A DNA stretch of 64,000 bases, from contig JALHRJ010000015.1 in the NCBI GenBank assembly GCA_022841475.1, forward strand, positions 1 through 64,000. Direction: 5' to 3'. A program made the translations under genes and the position numbers. The first letter of the stretch is position 1; each line of letters opens with the position of its first letter. The notes below the pieces were generated by a model. That model did no database searches and was not told where the DNA came from. It saw only the letters and a list, made by a program, of their open reading frames with translations. Below, piece by piece: positions 8,955 through 17,600 of this stretch. This stretch comes from Cyclobacteriaceae bacterium. GTDB taxonomy: Bacteria > Bacteroidota > Bacteroidia > Cytophagales > Cyclobacteriaceae.

Positions 8955-11186
8955 TCAATTCGATTTCTTTTTCAATTCATCAAACTTGTTGGGTTGTGCC
9001 ACGCGCGGAAATGCATTGTCTTCAATACTGATGTCAGCGGTTTCCTTCTGAGGATCGAGCATTACATTAACAACTTCTTTATCCTTTGCAAAAACCTTGG
9101 TCACCTTAGTTTCATTAATACGCCAGATTTCAGCAGGCAGTCGTTCTATCTCTTTACTTCCGTCTTTGTATGTCCACTCAATAATCACCGGCATCACTAA
9201 TCCCCCTTTATTGGTGAGAGTGATTTCATAGAAGTTTTTATTTTCCATTTTTGAAATCACGGCCTTGTCGTCAAGCCTGTTTGCGAACTCGCCATAGAAA
9301 CGACCATCTGTTGGAAGAACACTGAAGTATTGCGGGCCCTGACTAAAATCTGAAGGTTTATTACCGGCTGCATTCGCGGTCAAATCTCCTTTGGTTGTAG
9401 TTTTGGTTTTATTCTCAAGCGTCACTTCGTCTTTACGAACTTTAAACCACTTTACATCATCGAGCGACATATCACAATTATCGGTGGTGTAGAACCAACC
9501 TTTCCAGAACCAGTCCAGATCAACAGCTGATGCATCTTCCATGGTGCGAAAGAAGTCTGCGGGCTTTGGATGTTTGAAGGCCCAGCGCTGCGCATATTCT
9601 TTAAAAGATTTATCGAATAGTTCCGGACCCATTACAGTTTCTCTTAATATAAAAAGAGCCGTTGCCGCTTTTGCATATTGTTCGGCACCAGCCTGCACCA
9701 CTTGCTCACCACTAGTCATAAGCGGGCGCATCATGCTCCTATCACCTTTCATATAGGGTACAATACCTGCGGGTCTTCCGCGGCTCCAATCCAGATTGGG
9801 GTAACGTTCAAGTTCTGTGAGCAATTGAACAAAACTATCTATCCCCTCATCCATCCAGGTGGTTTGGCGTTCATCACTATTGATAATCATGGGAAAAAAG
9901 TTGTGACCTACTTCATGAACAATCACACCAATCATCCGCTGTAATGTAGCTGTTGAATACGTGCCGTCTTTTGCGGGTCTGCCGAAGTTGAAACAGATCA
10001 TCGGGTATTCCATGCCAATGGAAGCCGCGTGTACGGAGGTAGCTTGCGGATAAGGGTAATCGATTGTGTATTTGGAATAAACTTCCAATGTATTTTTTAC
10101 TGCTAACGTTGATTCCTTTTCCCATAGGGGATTTCCTTCTTTTGGATAATAAGACATGGCAAGCGGTGTATAGTCACCCACTTTTACAGCCATGGCATCC
10201 CAGATAAATTTACGCGATGAGGCAAACGCAAAGTCGCGCACGTTAGTCGCCTCAAACTGCCAGGTTTTCTTTGCAGTTGATTTGGTTTTTTCTTTAACCG
10301 TGGCTTCAGCTTGCGTTACAATGATAACAGGTTTGTCGTAGGAATTCTTTGCAGCTTCAAAGCGATCTAACTCCGTTTTTGTTAAAACCTGCTGCGGATT
10401 TTTAATCATGCCGGTAGCGGCAATGATATGATCAGCAGGCGCAGTGATTGAAACTTTATAGTCGCCAAAAGGCAAGGTAAATTCAGAACGACCGAGAAAC
10501 TGTTTGTTTTGCCAACCCACCACATCGTCATAAACACACATGCGAGGAAAAAACTGTGCGATAGTATACACGTAGTTACCGTCTTCTGGAAAAAATTCAT
10601 ACCCACTGCGTCCGCCTTGAAGATTGCGATCATTAATATTGTGCGACCACTCTATCTGGAAAGAAACTTTTTCTCCTGTCTTAAGCGGTTGGGGGAGGTC
10701 AACCCGCATCATGGTTTTGTTAATGAGAAATGACAAGGGCTTGCCCGCTGCATCTTTTACGGCTTTGATTTTATAACCACCATCAAAATCGTAAAGACTA
10801 AGTTGGCCCGCCATAGTTTTAGCGGCCACCGAATCGCGAATTGAACTGTTGCTCGACTTGCCGGTATTGCTTTCCTTTTCGAAAAGGTTTTGATCAAGTT
10901 GCAGCCACAAGTATTTCAATACATCGGGTGAATTATTGTGATAGGTGATTTTTTCTGCACCCGAAATACTTTGGTTAGTATCGTTTAACTCCACCGCTAT
11001 TTCATAGTCTGCTTTTTGTTGCCAGTAGCGTGGGCCGGGTGAGCCCGAACCTGTACGGTATTCATTGGGCGTTGGTAAAATCTGATCCAATTGTTCAAAC
11101 TTACCTTTCCATTGTGGCTCTTGCGCTTGTGCCGCAAATGCAATCAGCATAAGACAACCTATCAAAACTCGCTTCATACTTATCAT
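8955..11186 (-). CDS. M1 family zinc metallopeptidase, paralogue 3
   Basis: A 743-residue exported M1 metallopeptidase. A signal peptide (MKRVLIGCLMLIAFAAQAQ) starts at the ATG at 11177; the ATG at 11186 adds three residues, and both are possible. HEVGHNFFPM, WMDEGIDSF and GMEYPMICF preserve the zinc and substrate sites. The gene starts only 19 bases after the stop of the HupE-like gene and has no visible promoter of its own, so the two are probably co-transcribed, ending at the terminator at 8909-8933. This makes it the likely founder of the array, with paralogues 2 and 1 arising by tandem duplication; that order is inference. Confidence 0.9.
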   Translation of the reverse strand: MISMKRVLIGCLMLIAFAAQAQEPQWKGKFEQLDQILPTPNEYRTGSGSPGPRYWQQKADYEIAVELNDTNQSISGAEKITYHNNSPDVLKYLWLQLDQNLFEKESNTGKSSNSSIRDSVAAKTMAGQLSLYDFDGGYKIKAVKDAAGKPLSFLINKTMMRVDLPQPLKTGEKVSFQIEWSHNINDRNLQGGRSGYEFFPEDGNYVYTIAQFFPRMCVYDDVVGWQNKQFLGRSEFTLPFGDYKVSITAPADHIIAATGMIKNPQQVLTKTELDRFEAAKNSYDKPVIIVTQAEATVKEKTKSTAKKTWQFEATNVRDFAFASSRKFIWDAMAVKVGDYTPLAMSYYPKEGNPLWEKESTLAVKNTLEVYSKYTIDYPYPQATSVHAASIGMEYPMICFNFGRPAKDGTYSTATLQRMIGVIVHEVGHNFFPMIINSDERQTTWMDEGIDSFVQLLTELERYPNLDWSRGRPAGIVPYMKGDRSMMRPLMTSGEQVVQAGAEQYAKAATALFILRETVMGPELFDKSFKEYAQRWAFKHPKPADFFRTMEDASAVDLDWFWKGWFYTTDNCDMSLDDVKWFKVRKDEVTLENKTKTTTKGDLTANAAGNKPSDFSQGPQYFSVLPTDGRFYGEFANRLDDKAVISKMENKNFYEITLTNKGGLVMPVIIEWTYKDGSKEIERLPAEIWRINETKVTKVFAKDKEVVNVMLDPQKETADISIEDNAFPRVAQPNKFDELKKKSN

Positions 11187-11205
11187 GTTAAATCTCTATT
11201 GTTTT

Positions 11206-11793
11206 TTACCAAAAAATTCTGTCTTTCATTATTACTAGCGCTATTCCTGCGATAGCAGAAGATAGTACCAGCCGGAAATCTCTGCGTGAAACTTTTAACA
11301 AGTCTACTAAAACAAAACTGATCCCCAGAAAGACCGCCACCACAATTATCTGACCGATCTCCAGACCAACATTAAAGGCAAAAAGCGGGGATAAGATATT
11401 TTCATTTTTGCCAAGCAAAGCTCTTAAATAGTTTGAAAACCCAAGCCCGTGAATCAATCCAAAGAAAAGCGCAAACAGATAATTGATTTGCACCGGTAAC
11501 TTACTTACCTCAGAGTCATTTCGAAAAAGATTCGACCCAGCTGTAATGAAAATGGTAAGGGGAATCAAAAACTCAATCGTTTCAGAAGCAAAGTTGACCA
11601 CATTCATGGTGGCCAGCGCTAAGGTGATTGAGTGCCCGATCGTAAATGCTGTAATCAGGATTAGAATTTTCTTCCAGTCGCGAATCAGGTAAACCGCACA
11701 AAGCGCCAGCACAAACAGGATGTGATCATAACCATCCATATAGTCGAGAATATGATCTTTGCCCAGTCCAAAGTATAGTGCAAACTCGCTCAT
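11206..11793 (-). CDS. HupE/UreJ-type integral membrane protein
   Basis: A 195-residue polytopic protein with about six hydrophobic segments. Two conserved motifs, GHSITLAL and GLIHGLGFSNYL, with an early DHILFVLAL, are typical of the HupE/UreJ_2 group, whose better-studied members are linked to nickel/cobalt handling near hydrogenase and urease genes. There is no hydrogenase or urease here; instead it leads the transcription unit of an M1 zinc peptidase and is divergent from a DUF6702-like gene. A role in delivering or exporting a metal, or in assembling the neighbouring exported proteins, is plausible but unproven. Confidence 0.8.
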   Translation of the reverse strand: MSEFALYFGLGKDHILDYMDGYDHILFVLALCAVYLIRDWKKILILITAFTIGHSITLALATMNVVNFASETIEFLIPLTIFITAGSNLFRNDSEVSKLPVQINYLFALFFGLIHGLGFSNYLRALLGKNENILSPLFAFNVGLEIGQIIVVAVFLGISFVLVDLLKVSRRDFRLVLSSAIAGIALVIMKDRIFW

Positions 11794-11820
11794 GTATAAT
11801 TTACAGGTTGCAAGTATAGC

Positions 11821-11856
11821 CCTAATTTTGAATTAGGACAATTAGAACTAATTTTG
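11821..11856 (+). promoter_or_regulatory. Palindrome and promoter between HupE and DUF6702 genes
   Basis: CCTAATT-TTG-AATTAGG (11821-11837) is a perfect inverted repeat. TTTTG at 11826-11830, 18 bases upstream of TAATTTTG (11849-11856), fits the Bacteroidota -33/-7 promoter reading toward the gene at 11886. The palindrome covers the -33 region and is well placed to be an operator controlling this divergent pair. Confidence 0.45.
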
Positions 11857-11885
11857 ACGGCACGATTTTGGTGACCGGGTTATAC

Positions 11886-12371
11886 ATGATCTCACTATTA
11901 TATTCAATCTTACTTTTCTTGCACCCGATTCATCTTTCGGTGTCAGAAATTAACTACAGCGAGAAGGATAAAGCGCTTCAGATTACATCCCGCATTTTTC
12001 TTGACGATCTGGAGCTGTCCATTCGAAACCAGCGCAAGCAGCCCGACCTTGATTTACTTGAACCAGGCGCTGGTCTTACAACGGAACAACTGATCAGTAA
12101 TTATGTGTTAAAGAATTTCGCGGTGAAGTTGGATGGTAAACTTCAGAAGCTAAATTTTCTAGGGTTTGAACGCGAAGACCCGGCCGTAATCTGCTACATC
12201 GAAATTGAAAATGTAAAAAAGTTTAAAACCATCGAGGTAAAAAACGAAGTGATCATGGAAACCCATGACGATCAGTCGAACTTAATACATGTAACCTATA
12301 AAGGGCCTGTTAAAAGTTTACGCTTAATGCGCGACAAGTCCTCGGATGTGCTCACCTTTGAATCAAAATGA
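11886..12371 (+). CDS. DUF6702-like small exported protein
   Basis: About 161 residues, beginning with a hydrophobic segment (MISLLYSILLFLHPIHLS) and then a beta-rich domain starting with a HPIHLSVSEI motif. This resembles the DUF6702 family found in Bacteroidota beside HupE and M1 peptidase genes. No catalytic motif is evident. The ATG at 11886 was preferred over the upstream TTG/GTG because it begins the signal segment and follows the promoter at a sensible distance. Function unknown; divergent pairing with the HupE-like gene suggests a joint role at the membrane. Confidence 0.7.
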   Translation: MISLLYSILLFLHPIHLSVSEINYSEKDKALQITSRIFLDDLELSIRNQRKQPDLDLLEPGAGLTTEQLISNYVLKNFAVKLDGKLQKLNFLGFEREDPAVICYIEIENVKKFKTIEVKNEVIMETHDDQSNLIHVTYKGPVKSLRLMRDKSSDVLTFESK

Positions 12372-12390
12372 AATTTTAAATCATACTTAT

Positions 12391-13152
12391 ATGCGCCAAA
12401 AGATTGTAGCCGGCAACTGGAAAATGAATAAAACGCTTGAAGAGGCAAGTATCCTTACTTCAGAATTGATGGGCATGGTAGCCGATGAAGTAAAAGGAAA
12501 CGTGAAAGTAGTATTGTGCACACCTTTTCCCTATCTCTATCCAATCAAACAACAACTTGGCGGAAATGCCAGGATTTCGGTAGGTGCACAAAATTGCAGT
12601 GAGCATGATTCGGGTGCGTACACAGGCGAAACCTCTGTTGGCATGTTAAAATCAATGGGCATTCCGTATGTAATTATCGGGCATAGCGAACGCAGACAAT
12701 ATTTTGGTGAAGACGGAAAACTTCTTGCTACTAAAGTTGACAAGGCGCTGGCACAAGGATTAACGCCCATTTTCTGCTGTGGCGAACCTTTGGAAATCCG
12801 GGAGAAGGGAACCCATGAACAATTGGTAAAACAACAAGTGGAAGAAAGTCTTTTTCATTTGAGTGCTGAGGCATTGCAAAAGGTTGTGATTGCATACGAA
12901 CCGGTTTGGGCAATCGGCACGGGTAAAACAGCTACCTCGCAACAAGCGCAAGATATGCATTCCGTAATACGTAAACATCTTGCGTCAAAATATGGAGCTA
13001 TCGCTGAAAACATCTCAATTCTTTATGGAGGAAGTGTAAAAGCAGATAACGCCAAAGAACTTTTTTCTTGCGCGGATGTGGATGGCGGTCTGGTAGGTGG
13101 AGCTTCCTTAAAGAGTAGAGAGTTTGTAGAGATAATTAAGGGGATATCGTAA
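12391..13152 (+). CDS. tpiA: Triosephosphate isomerase
   Basis: Interconverts dihydroxyacetone phosphate and glyceraldehyde 3-phosphate in glycolysis/gluconeogenesis. The 253-residue length is normal. Asn9 and Lys11 (AGNWKMN), the electrophilic histidine in IIGHSERRQYF, the catalytic glutamate in YEPVWAIGTG (with the start of loop 6) and the phosphate-binding LYGGSVK and GLVGGASL blocks are all present. The ATG at 12391 gives the standard N-terminus; the ATG-like start at 12346 would overlap the previous gene. It follows the DUF6702 gene by 19 bases and may share its transcript. Confidence 0.97.
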   Translation: MRQKIVAGNWKMNKTLEEASILTSELMGMVADEVKGNVKVVLCTPFPYLYPIKQQLGGNARISVGAQNCSEHDSGAYTGETSVGMLKSMGIPYVIIGHSERRQYFGEDGKLLATKVDKALAQGLTPIFCCGEPLEIREKGTHEQLVKQQVEESLFHLSAEALQKVVIAYEPVWAIGTGKTATSQQAQDMHSVIRKHLASKYGAIAENISILYGGSVKADNAKELFSCADVDGGLVGGASLKSREFVEIIKGIS

Positions 13153-13161
13153 AAATCAACA

Positions 13162-13192
13162 TTGATAGTCCCCGAAAAGAATAGTAGCTTCG
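13162..13192 (+). promoter_or_regulatory. Candidate promoter for the toxin-antitoxin/prmA unit
   Basis: TTG at 13162-13164 and TAGCTTCG at 13185-13192 are 20 bases apart, fitting the TTG-N19-21-TAnnTTTG type promoter with one mismatch. The antitoxin ATG follows 23 bases later. Confidence 0.45.
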
Positions 13193-13215
13193 GGTTCAAG
13201 AAAATTGAATTGTAG

Positions 13216-13422
13216 ATGAAAGTTTTAATGGATGTTAAGGATCAAAAGGCGGACTTTATATTGGAGCTTCTAAATAGTTTTCCATTCGTGAAAGCAGAAA
13301 AAATTTCACCATCAAAGGCAAAGTTTCTTTTGGAATTAAGGGACTCTTTGGAAGAAGCTAAAATGGCCAAACGCGGAAAATTGAAATTAAAATCCGCCCA
13401 TGACCTTATCGGGGAGTTATAA
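13216..13422 (+). CDS. Putative type II antitoxin
   Basis: A 68-residue, lysine/glutamate-rich, mostly helical protein (FLLELRDSLEEAKMAKRGK) placed directly before a RelE/ParE-like toxin with a 23-base overlap, the usual antitoxin-first order. The pattern of a short beta start (MKVLMDVKDQKADFILELL), a helix and a charged tail resembles small Bacteroidota RelB-like antitoxins that often lack an obvious DNA-binding domain. It should bind and neutralise the toxin and may repress the operon. Assignment rests mainly on context. Confidence 0.65.
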   Translation: MKVLMDVKDQKADFILELLNSFPFVKAEKISPSKAKFLLELRDSLEEAKMAKRGKLKLKSAHDLIGEL

Positions 13423-13738
13423 AATTGAAGTTACCAGCCTTTTCGAAAAGCAGTTAAAGAGGCTTGTAAAGAAATACCCCTCACTGAAGAAGGAATACAT
13501 TAAGCTTGTAGACTCTTTGAGTAAGAATCCGGGCCAAGGAAATAACTTGGGGAATAACTGTTTTAAGATCAGGCTTTCTATAGCTTCAAAGGGCAAAGGA
13601 AAATCCGGTGGCGCACGGGTGATCACTTATGTTCACTTTACCCAATTCAAGATTTATCTTTTATCAATTTATGATAAATCAGAGCAAAGCGATATTTCTC
13701 AACGAGATTTGAAAAACTGGCTTACCTATTTGAGTTAA
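13400..13738 (+). CDS. RelE/ParE-superfamily toxin
   Basis: A 112-residue basic protein with the RelE/ParE pattern: a helical hairpin (SLFEKQLKRLVKKYPSLKKE), then a beta core with RLSIASKGKGKSGGARVI and YLLSIYDKSEQSD, typical of HigB/RelE-like ribosome-dependent mRNA interferases with a conserved Arg in GGARVI. It begins inside the antitoxin gene, consistent with translational coupling. Its stop codon is one base before the prmA start codon, so prmA probably shares the TA transcript. Confidence 0.75.
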   Translation: MTLSGSYKIEVTSLFEKQLKRLVKKYPSLKKEYIKLVDSLSKNPGQGNNLGNNCFKIRLSIASKGKGKSGGARVITYVHFTQFKIYLLSIYDKSEQSDISQRDLKNWLTYLS

Positions 13739-13739
13739 T

Positions 13740-14573
13740 ATGCATTCCACCCGACTTCAAGTAGTATGTGATCCGGAGTTTTCCGAAATTCTGATGGCCG
13801 AAATTGCTGAGGCTGGATTTGATACGTTTATGGAAACCGAGAAGGGTTTTGAAGCCTATGTGGAAGGAGAAAACTTCGATAAGGAATTGTTGAGTCACCT
13901 GCAGGAAAAATACAAGCATGTAAATCCATTGCTCTTTTTTCAGGATCAGATTCCAAAACAAAACTGGAATGAAGAGTGGGAAAAGAATGTAGAGCCTATC
14001 GTTGTGGATGAAAGTTGTCTGGTGCGGGCAGCCTTTCATAAGATTGATAAAAAATATCCTTACGAGATTATCATCACGCCCAAGATGTCGTTTGGAACGG
14101 GCCATCATCAAACAACGCATTTGATGATCAGCCGCCAGATGAAAATTAATCACAATGGCAAACGGGTTATGGATGCCGGTTGTGGCACCGCTATTTTATC
14201 GATCATGGCTTCAAAACTTGGCGCTACAGAAATTGAAGGATTTGATATTGATGAGTGGAGTGTACTCAATGGTGTTGAGAATGCTGAGAACAATCATTGC
14301 TCAAACATTCATATTCAGCAAGGAAAAATTGATGAAGTAAAATTGAGTGGAAAGTTTGATATCATTCTTGCCAACATCAATAAGAATATATTATTGGCTG
14401 AGATGTATCAGTATGCTAACTACCTCAAAGCCGGTGGCCTTCTTTTATTGAGTGGGTTTTACATCCATGATCTTGAAGATCTGAAAAAGGAAGCCACAAA
14501 ATATCATCTGCAAGAAGTAGCCCATGATGAACGTGAGACCTGGGTATGTTTGTTGCTTGAGTTAAAGCAATAA
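13740..14573 (+). CDS. prmA: Ribosomal protein L11 methyltransferase
   Basis: A SAM-dependent methyltransferase expected to trimethylate ribosomal protein L11. The N-terminal ~110 residues form the substrate-recognition domain (including NWNEEWEKNVEPIVV). Then come the PrmA signature FGTGHHQTT, motif I VMDAGCGTAILSI (SAM binding) and ILANINKNILL, the N-[IL]N active-site motif. The 277-residue length is typical. It starts one base after the toxin stop codon (TAATATG), so its translation probably depends on ribosomes finishing the toxin gene. Confidence 0.95.
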   Translation: MHSTRLQVVCDPEFSEILMAEIAEAGFDTFMETEKGFEAYVEGENFDKELLSHLQEKYKHVNPLLFFQDQIPKQNWNEEWEKNVEPIVVDESCLVRAAFHKIDKKYPYEIIITPKMSFGTGHHQTTHLMISRQMKINHNGKRVMDAGCGTAILSIMASKLGATEIEGFDIDEWSVLNGVENAENNHCSNIHIQQGKIDEVKLSGKFDIILANINKNILLAEMYQYANYLKAGGLLLLSGFYIHDLEDLKKEATKYHLQEVAHDERETWVCLLLELKQ

Positions 14574-14692
14574 AATTCATTTACATGGGTTATTTCACAG
14601 GTTACTGAGCTAACTATCACAAGTGAATAGCTTGTAACTCTTTTAATTAGCACATTCGCCATTTATTTACGAATTTCAAGGTTTTTGGCCCC

Positions 14693-17600
14693 GTGAAGCA
14701 GGTTTTTACCTACATTATTGCTGTTCTTGTATCATCGACCGGAGCTTTTGCTCAGTCGGGAGGCACCTATCAATATAGTTTTCAGGATAGTGTGCGGCTG
14801 GTTTTGGAAAATACCAAGGCCAGTGAAGCTATTACGATAGGTGCGGCTTTCAATACCGCCTGGGGTTCGCTTGGCCCCGATCAGCAACTTCAAGTGCGCA
14901 GGCAGGCTCAGTTGATGAAGAAAAAGAAATACAAAGTCAGGCCGCACATGGTTAATTATTATGGTGCGATTGCAGCTGCCGTTACTATTGAAAATTCGGA
15001 CCCGACCAGACTTTCTAATTATTTATCTGTAGCGGATAGGGTTATCGAGAAGGATAATATCAATCAGGCCAATTTATTTTTTCAACAAAGCCGGGATTTT
15101 TTTGAACACCATGCTTTACACTTTGAAAAAGCATTTAACCTTCTCGTGCGTGATGATAATTATAGATTTGATTACCTCGAGCCGGTCTACATACCGGATA
15201 CCGTTCAAACCGCGTACATCGAAGAGCCGGTAGATACGTCTTCGTACAATGCGCCCATGTGGCAACAAACGATTATACAACCTGAGTTGTTTGGCCCTGT
15301 TATTACGTTTGATAAACTATCTCTCAACTTCATTACACCCTATGATTCTGTTCAACTGCATAATACCAAGGGCACCTTTTCTTTGCGCGATAAACTTTTT
15401 GTGGGGGAAGGTGGCCGCTTTGATTGGGCGGCTGCAGGATTGTCGCCCGACTCCGTCTATTACGATCTGAATAAGTTCAATTTCAAAACAACACAACCTT
15501 ATCTGAAAGCCGAACAAGGTAAACTCAGGTACCTGGGCAAAGCACCGGGTCTTGTGCCGGGTATTTTTGAATTCAGAAGTATAAATCACAAAACTCCGGA
15601 AACGTCTACGTATCCACGGTTTAAATCGTACGAATCAAATATCAATTTGTTAGGACTTGGCTCTGAGAAATTGAAATATACAGGTGGGCTAGGTTTACAG
15701 GGCCGGTCTCTCAATAGTAACTCAGCCGATGGCAACCTTGCGATGATTGAAATAAGTGGTGATACAGACAGAAAATTTAAGGCAACTGCTGCTTCATTCG
15801 GCTTTAAAGATTCTGTCATTGTTTCCACCAATGCAAGGATAACGATCTATCAACAAAATGATTCGATTGTGCATCCAGCCATGGAGCTACGTTATGATTA
15901 TAAAAATCAAAAACTGGCTCTCAATAAAGAAAGTAGTCAATTGCGCAAGGCTCCGTTTTCCTCCTCCTATTTTGATGTAGAGTTCACGGCTGATCGCATC
16001 AATTGGGATCTTCGATCGGATAGCCTCTCTGTATTTGTTCGTGGCAGTGGTAAGGTAGCGCCCATGGTAATCGAGTCAAACGATTTTTACGATCCAGAAG
16101 GTTATCGCCAGCTGCGAGGCCAGGGATTTAATTTTCATCCTCTTGCCTTGATGGTTAATCATGCAAACGAAACAGGCAGCAATGACTTTTATGTATTTGA
16201 TCTCGTGCTTGACGGAAAGCGAAGTCTGGAAGTAGTAAGAATGGCGGCAGATTTTCTTTCTCAGAAAGGCATGATCGACTACGAGGCCCGCACAGGAAAG
16301 ATTCATGTGAAAGATAAGGCCGTCAACTTTGTGCAGGCCGTTAAAGGTTTTTCTGATTATGACAATCTAAAAGTTCATTCGCTTACCGATACGGTAGCGA
16401 ATGCGATTATCAGTTTTGCGACCGGAAAGATGACTGTGTATGGTGTAGAGGAATTCAATGTTAGTGACTCACTCAATGTAATTATCAAACCGGATAGCAG
16501 CCGCATTACTTTTTTGCAAAACCGCGACATAAAATTTAATGGCACTATTACGGCCGGTAACTTCGAGATTTCCGGGCGTGATTTTACACTTAAGTATGAT
16601 TCATTCTTCATCAACATGAATCACATTGACTCCATCCGGTTTTATGTAACGGAGAAAAACGGAACCCGAAGAAGAGTTAATAACTCCATGGTGGGGGCAG
16701 ATTCCACAGCAGCGGCAGCCGGTGGCATGCAGGCCTCAGCCAATAAAACTAGCGGCACGTTGTTTATTAACCAGCCCGATAACAAGTCAGGTAAAATTAA
16801 GTATCCAAATTATCCGCGCCTGGATGCTACTGCTGGTGGAGTGATTTATTTTGATCGAAGTGAGGTTTTGAATGGGGCCTATGATCGCTCGGTATTTTTT
16901 GTTGTTCCTCCCTTTAAGCTCGATAGCTTGAATGATGCCGATCCGGGCTCAATCAATTTTGATGGTACGTTTATTTCCAGTGGTATGTTTCCTGCCTTCA
17001 AGGAGAAACTGCATACTATGCCTGACAAGTCATTAGGATTTACACATACGGTGCCAGCCTCTGGTTATCAGTTGTACCAGGGCGATGGCAAATTGTATGG
17101 TGGCATGTCGCTGGATAATGCGGGTATCAGGTCTTCAGGAAGAATTGACTACCTGGCGGCAACAATCGAATCAAAAGATTTTATTTTCTATCCCGACTCA
17201 GTAGTTGGAAGAGGCAGTGTAGGAGAGATCAAAGAAAAACAATATGGGGCTGTTTACTTTCCTCAAATTAAGTTGGGCGATTATCAATTAAACTGGTTGC
17301 CCAAGCAGGACAAAATGAATATTAAAAATCTAAAGGAGCCCTTTAGTTTATATCAAAACACCGCCACATTGGATGGTAAATTAATTGTTTCAAAAAGAGG
17401 TGTAGGTGGCGATGGTCGTTTTAGCACACGGGGTTCAGAGGTTTTCTCTAAAGAGTTGAATTTTTCTGCCAAAGAGTTGAGTGCCCGCCATGCCCGGTTT
17501 CAGGTAAAGACAGGCAATCCGGATAAACCAGCTTTGGCTGCGAATGATGTTAAGTTGAATTTCAATCTTGATAGAAATTTTGCAACGATTAGCCCGGAAA

